Of a DNA stretch of 64,000 bases, positions 61,804 through 64,000 are shown one piece after another. Position 1 is the first letter of the stretch; each line of letters begins with the position of its first letter. Source of the DNA: Candidatus Ulvibacter alkanivorans (GTDB lineage Bacteria; Bacteroidota; Bacteroidia; Flavobacteriales; Flavobacteriaceae); NCBI RefSeq assembly GCF_003333325.1, contig NZ_QOLC01000051.1, forward strand, positions 1 through 64,000, in the 5' to 3' direction. A program made the position numbers and the translations under genes. The notes beneath the pieces are model-generated. The model had not been told where the DNA came from. It ran no database searches and saw only the letters and a list, made by a program, of their open reading frames with translations.

Positions 61804-62541
61804 ATGTATGTGCAACTTAAAAATTGGGCTAAGAAAATAGTTCCAAACCAATGGCTTCGAAAGCACGAAGGATTTTTAAGAGGCTTGATCGCGCTACAAT
61901 ATAAAGGCAAAACCTACCAATGTAATGTGTGTGGATATGCCTTACGAGCGTTCATTGAATTAGAAGATAAGGGTAAATTGTGTCCCAATTGTGGGAGCTT
62001 GGCGCGTACGCGTTATTTGTGGCAATTCCTCTTAGATGCGATCGGACTAAAAGATAAGGTCGTCTTGCATTTTTCACCACCGAAGAAGATCTCACAACGA
62101 CTTAAAAGAAGTGGTGTGAAGGAGTATGTCACGACAGATTTTGAAAATGAATTTACAGCCGATAAACAGCTTAATATTGAAGAAATTGATGAGCGTGACG
62201 CCGTTTACGATCTTATTATTTGTTTTCATGTTTTAGAACATATCGAGAACGATCGTAAAGCGATGGCCGAATTATATCGAATTCTGAAACCCGGAGGTAG
62301 GTGTTTGGTGCAAACCCCTTTTAAAGAGGGAGCAATATACGAGGATGCCGATATAAGCACTCCGGAAGCACGATTGAAGCACTTCGGGCAAGAAGATCAC
62401 GTTCGGGTCTATTCGGTTAACGGATTGGAACAACGGCTACAGTCGGTCGGATTTAAAGTAACCCGTCATACAAATACGGCAGCGGCAACCAATTTTCATG
62501 GGTTTCCGAAGCAATTAACACTATTAATAGCAGAAAAATAA
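61804..62541 (+). CDS. SAM-dependent methyltransferase with zinc ribbon
   Basis: The product has 245 residues. An N-terminal zinc ribbon uses CNVCGY and CPNCGSLARTRYLW. A class I methyltransferase domain (type 11) follows with VLHFSPPKKISQRL, YDLIICFHVLEHIENDRKAM and RILKPGGRCLVQTPF. The acceptor is unknown. It starts 6 nt after the flavin reductase gene. Confidence 0.86.
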   Translation: MYVQLKNWAKKIVPNQWLRKHEGFLRGLIALQYKGKTYQCNVCGYALRAFIELEDKGKLCPNCGSLARTRYLWQFLLDAIGLKDKVVLHFSPPKKISQRLKRSGVKEYVTTDFENEFTADKQLNIEEIDERDAVYDLIICFHVLEHIENDRKAMAELYRILKPGGRCLVQTPFKEGAIYEDADISTPEARLKHFGQEDHVRVYSVNGLEQRLQSVGFKVTRHTNTAAATNFHGFPKQLTLLIAEK

Positions 62542-62564
62542 TACATAAATTAAATTAGAATCGA

Positions 62565-62939
62565 ATGGAAGTACAAGGAAAGATAAAAATGATAGATGAT
62601 ACTAAAACTTACGGGAACAATGGTTTTAGAAAAAGAGAGATGGTGGTGACCACCGAAGAACAATATCCGCAGCAAATCATGATCGAGTTTGTTCAAGATA
62701 AAACAGATTTGCTGAACAACTTTAAAGTGGGCCAAAATGTAAAGGTGAGCATTAACCTAAGAGGTCGCGAATGGACTAATCCGCAAGGAGAAACTAAATA
62801 TTTTAATTCCATTCAAGGATGGCGCATAGAAAATATAGATCAGTCGGTTTCTTCCAATATGCCACCAATGCCCCCAGCCGATGCATTTGAGCCTGCAAAC
62901 GACTTGAACGAAGAAGATCACGACGATCTGCCATTCTAA
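62565..62939 (+). CDS. DUF3127 protein with SSB-like acidic tip
   Basis: The product has 124 residues. The first 90 are DUF3127, an OB-fold-like domain (EVQGKIKMIDDTKTYGNNGF, MIEFVQDKTDLLNNF, VSINLRGREWTNPQGETKYF). A Pro-rich linker ends in DHDDLPF, nearly identical to the SSB tip DDDLPF encoded at 40060. Function is unknown; the tip suggests that it binds the same partners as SSB. Confidence 0.85.
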   Translation: MEVQGKIKMIDDTKTYGNNGFRKREMVVTTEEQYPQQIMIEFVQDKTDLLNNFKVGQNVKVSINLRGREWTNPQGETKYFNSIQGWRIENIDQSVSSNMPPMPPADAFEPANDLNEEDHDDLPF

Positions 62940-62977
62940 AAATCTGAAATTGCCAGCATACTGGCTACATTAGATAG

Positions 62978-64000
62978 ATGAATATCACCAAAGCCATTGA
63001 AACGGTCTTTAATCGATTTTTGCCATCACCATTCGCGATCGCAATTATCTTAACGATGGTTACAATGGCTTTGGCATTGTGTTTTACGAACGCTCCTGCC
63101 GATCAAAATCATTTTCTGGCCATACTGTCGTTCTGGGAAAACGGTATATGGAACAACGCCTTGCTTGTTTTCGCCTACCAAATGATGCTCATCTTGGTAC
63201 TTGGCCACATTTTGGTGCTAAGCAAACCAATGAGCAAGGCGATAGAAAAGCTTACCAATTTGGTAAGTAATACTTCGAATGCCGTCTTGCTCGTGAGCAT
63301 TACTACCTTGCTCGTTTCCTTCTTTAATTGGGGACTTGGATTGATCTTTGGCGCGATCATGGCTCGCAAAGTTGCAGAAGCAGCACAATTGCGTAATTTC
63401 AGTATAAATTATCCATTGGTAGGTGCTTCAGGATATGTTGGTCTAATGATCTGGCACGGGGGCATTAGCGGGTCTGCTCCATTAAAAGTGGCCGAGGCAG
63501 GACATCTCGCCAGTTTAATGTCGGGCATTAGCGATCCTACTATTCAAGCACAATTGCCTACGGCTATTTCATTTAGTGAGACAGTTTTTAGTGTACCCAA
63601 TTTACTGTTGTTCGGAGTATTGCTAGTGCTAATCCCGGGATTTCTATACCTGCTTTCTAAAAGAGTAAGTGTATCAAAAATAAACTTGCCAATTTACAAC
63701 AACACAACAGAAGAGAAGCAAACAGTTATTGGCGCCGACCGATTAGACCATTCAAAATACTTGGGAGCGATCTTCGGAATTCTTATCCTAATTGCGTTTG
63801 CCTATCAATATGCCGGAAACCTTACAGAGCTTGCTATCACCCCTAATCTTCTTAACTTTTTTATGTTGGGATTAGGACTCTTGCTACACGGAAGCTTTGC
63901 TTCATTTCTTAGAGCACTCCAAGAAGCGATATCGGGTGCTGCAGGAATCTTGATCCAATTTCCTTTATATTTTGGTATCATGGGAATCATGCGCGATAGC
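62978..64000 (+). CDS. AtoE-type short-chain fatty acid transporter (partial)
   Basis: An ATG at 62978 opens a frame without stop to the window end (341 residues, 3' end missing). It starts MNITKAIETVFNRFLPSPFA and has about nine transmembrane segments; TTLLVSFFNWGLGLIFGAIMARK and GASGYVGLMIWHGGISGSAPLK are signatures of the AtoE / TIGR00366 family of about 440 residues. It probably takes up short-chain fatty acids such as acetoacetate or butyrate. Confidence 0.9.
   Translation, partial: MNITKAIETVFNRFLPSPFAIAIILTMVTMALALCFTNAPADQNHFLAILSFWENGIWNNALLVFAYQMMLILVLGHILVLSKPMSKAIEKLTNLVSNTSNAVLLVSITTLLVSFFNWGLGLIFGAIMARKVAEAAQLRNFSINYPLVGASGYVGLMIWHGGISGSAPLKVAEAGHLASLMSGISDPTIQAQLPTAISFSETVFSVPNLLLFGVLLVLIPGFLYLLSKRVSVSKINLPIYNNTTEEKQTVIGADRLDHSKYLGAIFGILILIAFAYQYAGNLTELAITPNLLNFFMLGLGLLLHGSFASFLRALQEAISGAAGILIQFPLYFGIMGIMRDS

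Overview
The window is a continuous, gene-dense chromosomal segment of a member of the Bacteroidetes, almost certainly a Flavobacteriaceae. The evidence is: two secreted proteins with C-terminal type IX secretion (T9SS) sorting domains; the gliding genes gldE-gldD behind mutY-ssb; atpD-atpC separated from the rest of the ATP synthase genes; the lineage families DUF4270, DUF4199, DUF4301 and DUF3127; Bacteroidetes promoters (TTG, 17-23 nt, TAnnTTTG); almost no Shine-Dalgarno sequences; and a GC content of roughly 40% judged by eye. I see no tRNA, rRNA, CRISPR array, prophage or insertion sequence. It looks like core genome, with repeats confined to a few intergenic spacers.

Layout. 1-13.6 kb: the 3' end of glyS, a T9SS protein, a large SprA-like outer-membrane protein, exonuclease III, an OmpA lipoprotein, an aldo/keto reductase, an acyl-CoA dehydrogenase, an M23 peptidase and radA. 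13.7-17.3 kb: a probable small RNA, a degenerate esterase, and panC-panD with a flippase-like membrane protein. 17.3-25 kb: half-length glycogen synthase, DUF4270, glmS, a sulfotransferase-like protein, a class IV aminotransferase and a second T9SS protein. 25-28.4 kb: a folded intergenic element, atpD-atpC, a 143-bp tandem repeat, a GNAT protein and MgtC. 28.5-34.5 kb: biotin genes bioF-bioD-bioA and KAS-bioB, with an opposing Coa1-like gene in the middle. 34.6-42 kb: a cupin, recX, RNase G, a 29-residue basic protein, HU, mutY, ssb, gldE and gldD. 42-50.6 kb: an EamA transporter, paired M16 peptidases, L21 fused to a helix-hairpin-helix domain, L27, a transglutaminase-like protein and ahcY. 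50.7-58.2 kb: a seven-gene operon (PPTase, GGGP synthase, thiamine-binding protein, PnuC/PnuT, NadR-like kinase, DUF4301, arfB), then a TPP riboswitch with its terminator and a TonB-dependent receptor. 58.3-64 kb: greA, HIT, a sensor kinase, a flavin reductase, a methyltransferase, DUF3127 and a truncated AtoE-type transporter.

Most notable points. A complete candidate thiamine uptake route is assembled at 52.0-57.8 kb: riboswitch-controlled outer-membrane receptor, PnuC-family inner-membrane channel, thiamine-binding protein and kinase. A ketoacyl synthase sits with bioB and may help make the pimeloyl precursor. A promoter-hairpin-terminator unit at 13.70-13.83 kb has no ORF and looks like a small RNA. 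A very basic 29-residue protein lies between HU and RNase G and could be a ribosomal protein. The palindrome TTCSGAA is strongly over-represented across the whole window. Several genes have the -7 promoter element only 4-5 nt before ATG, which predicts leaderless mRNAs.
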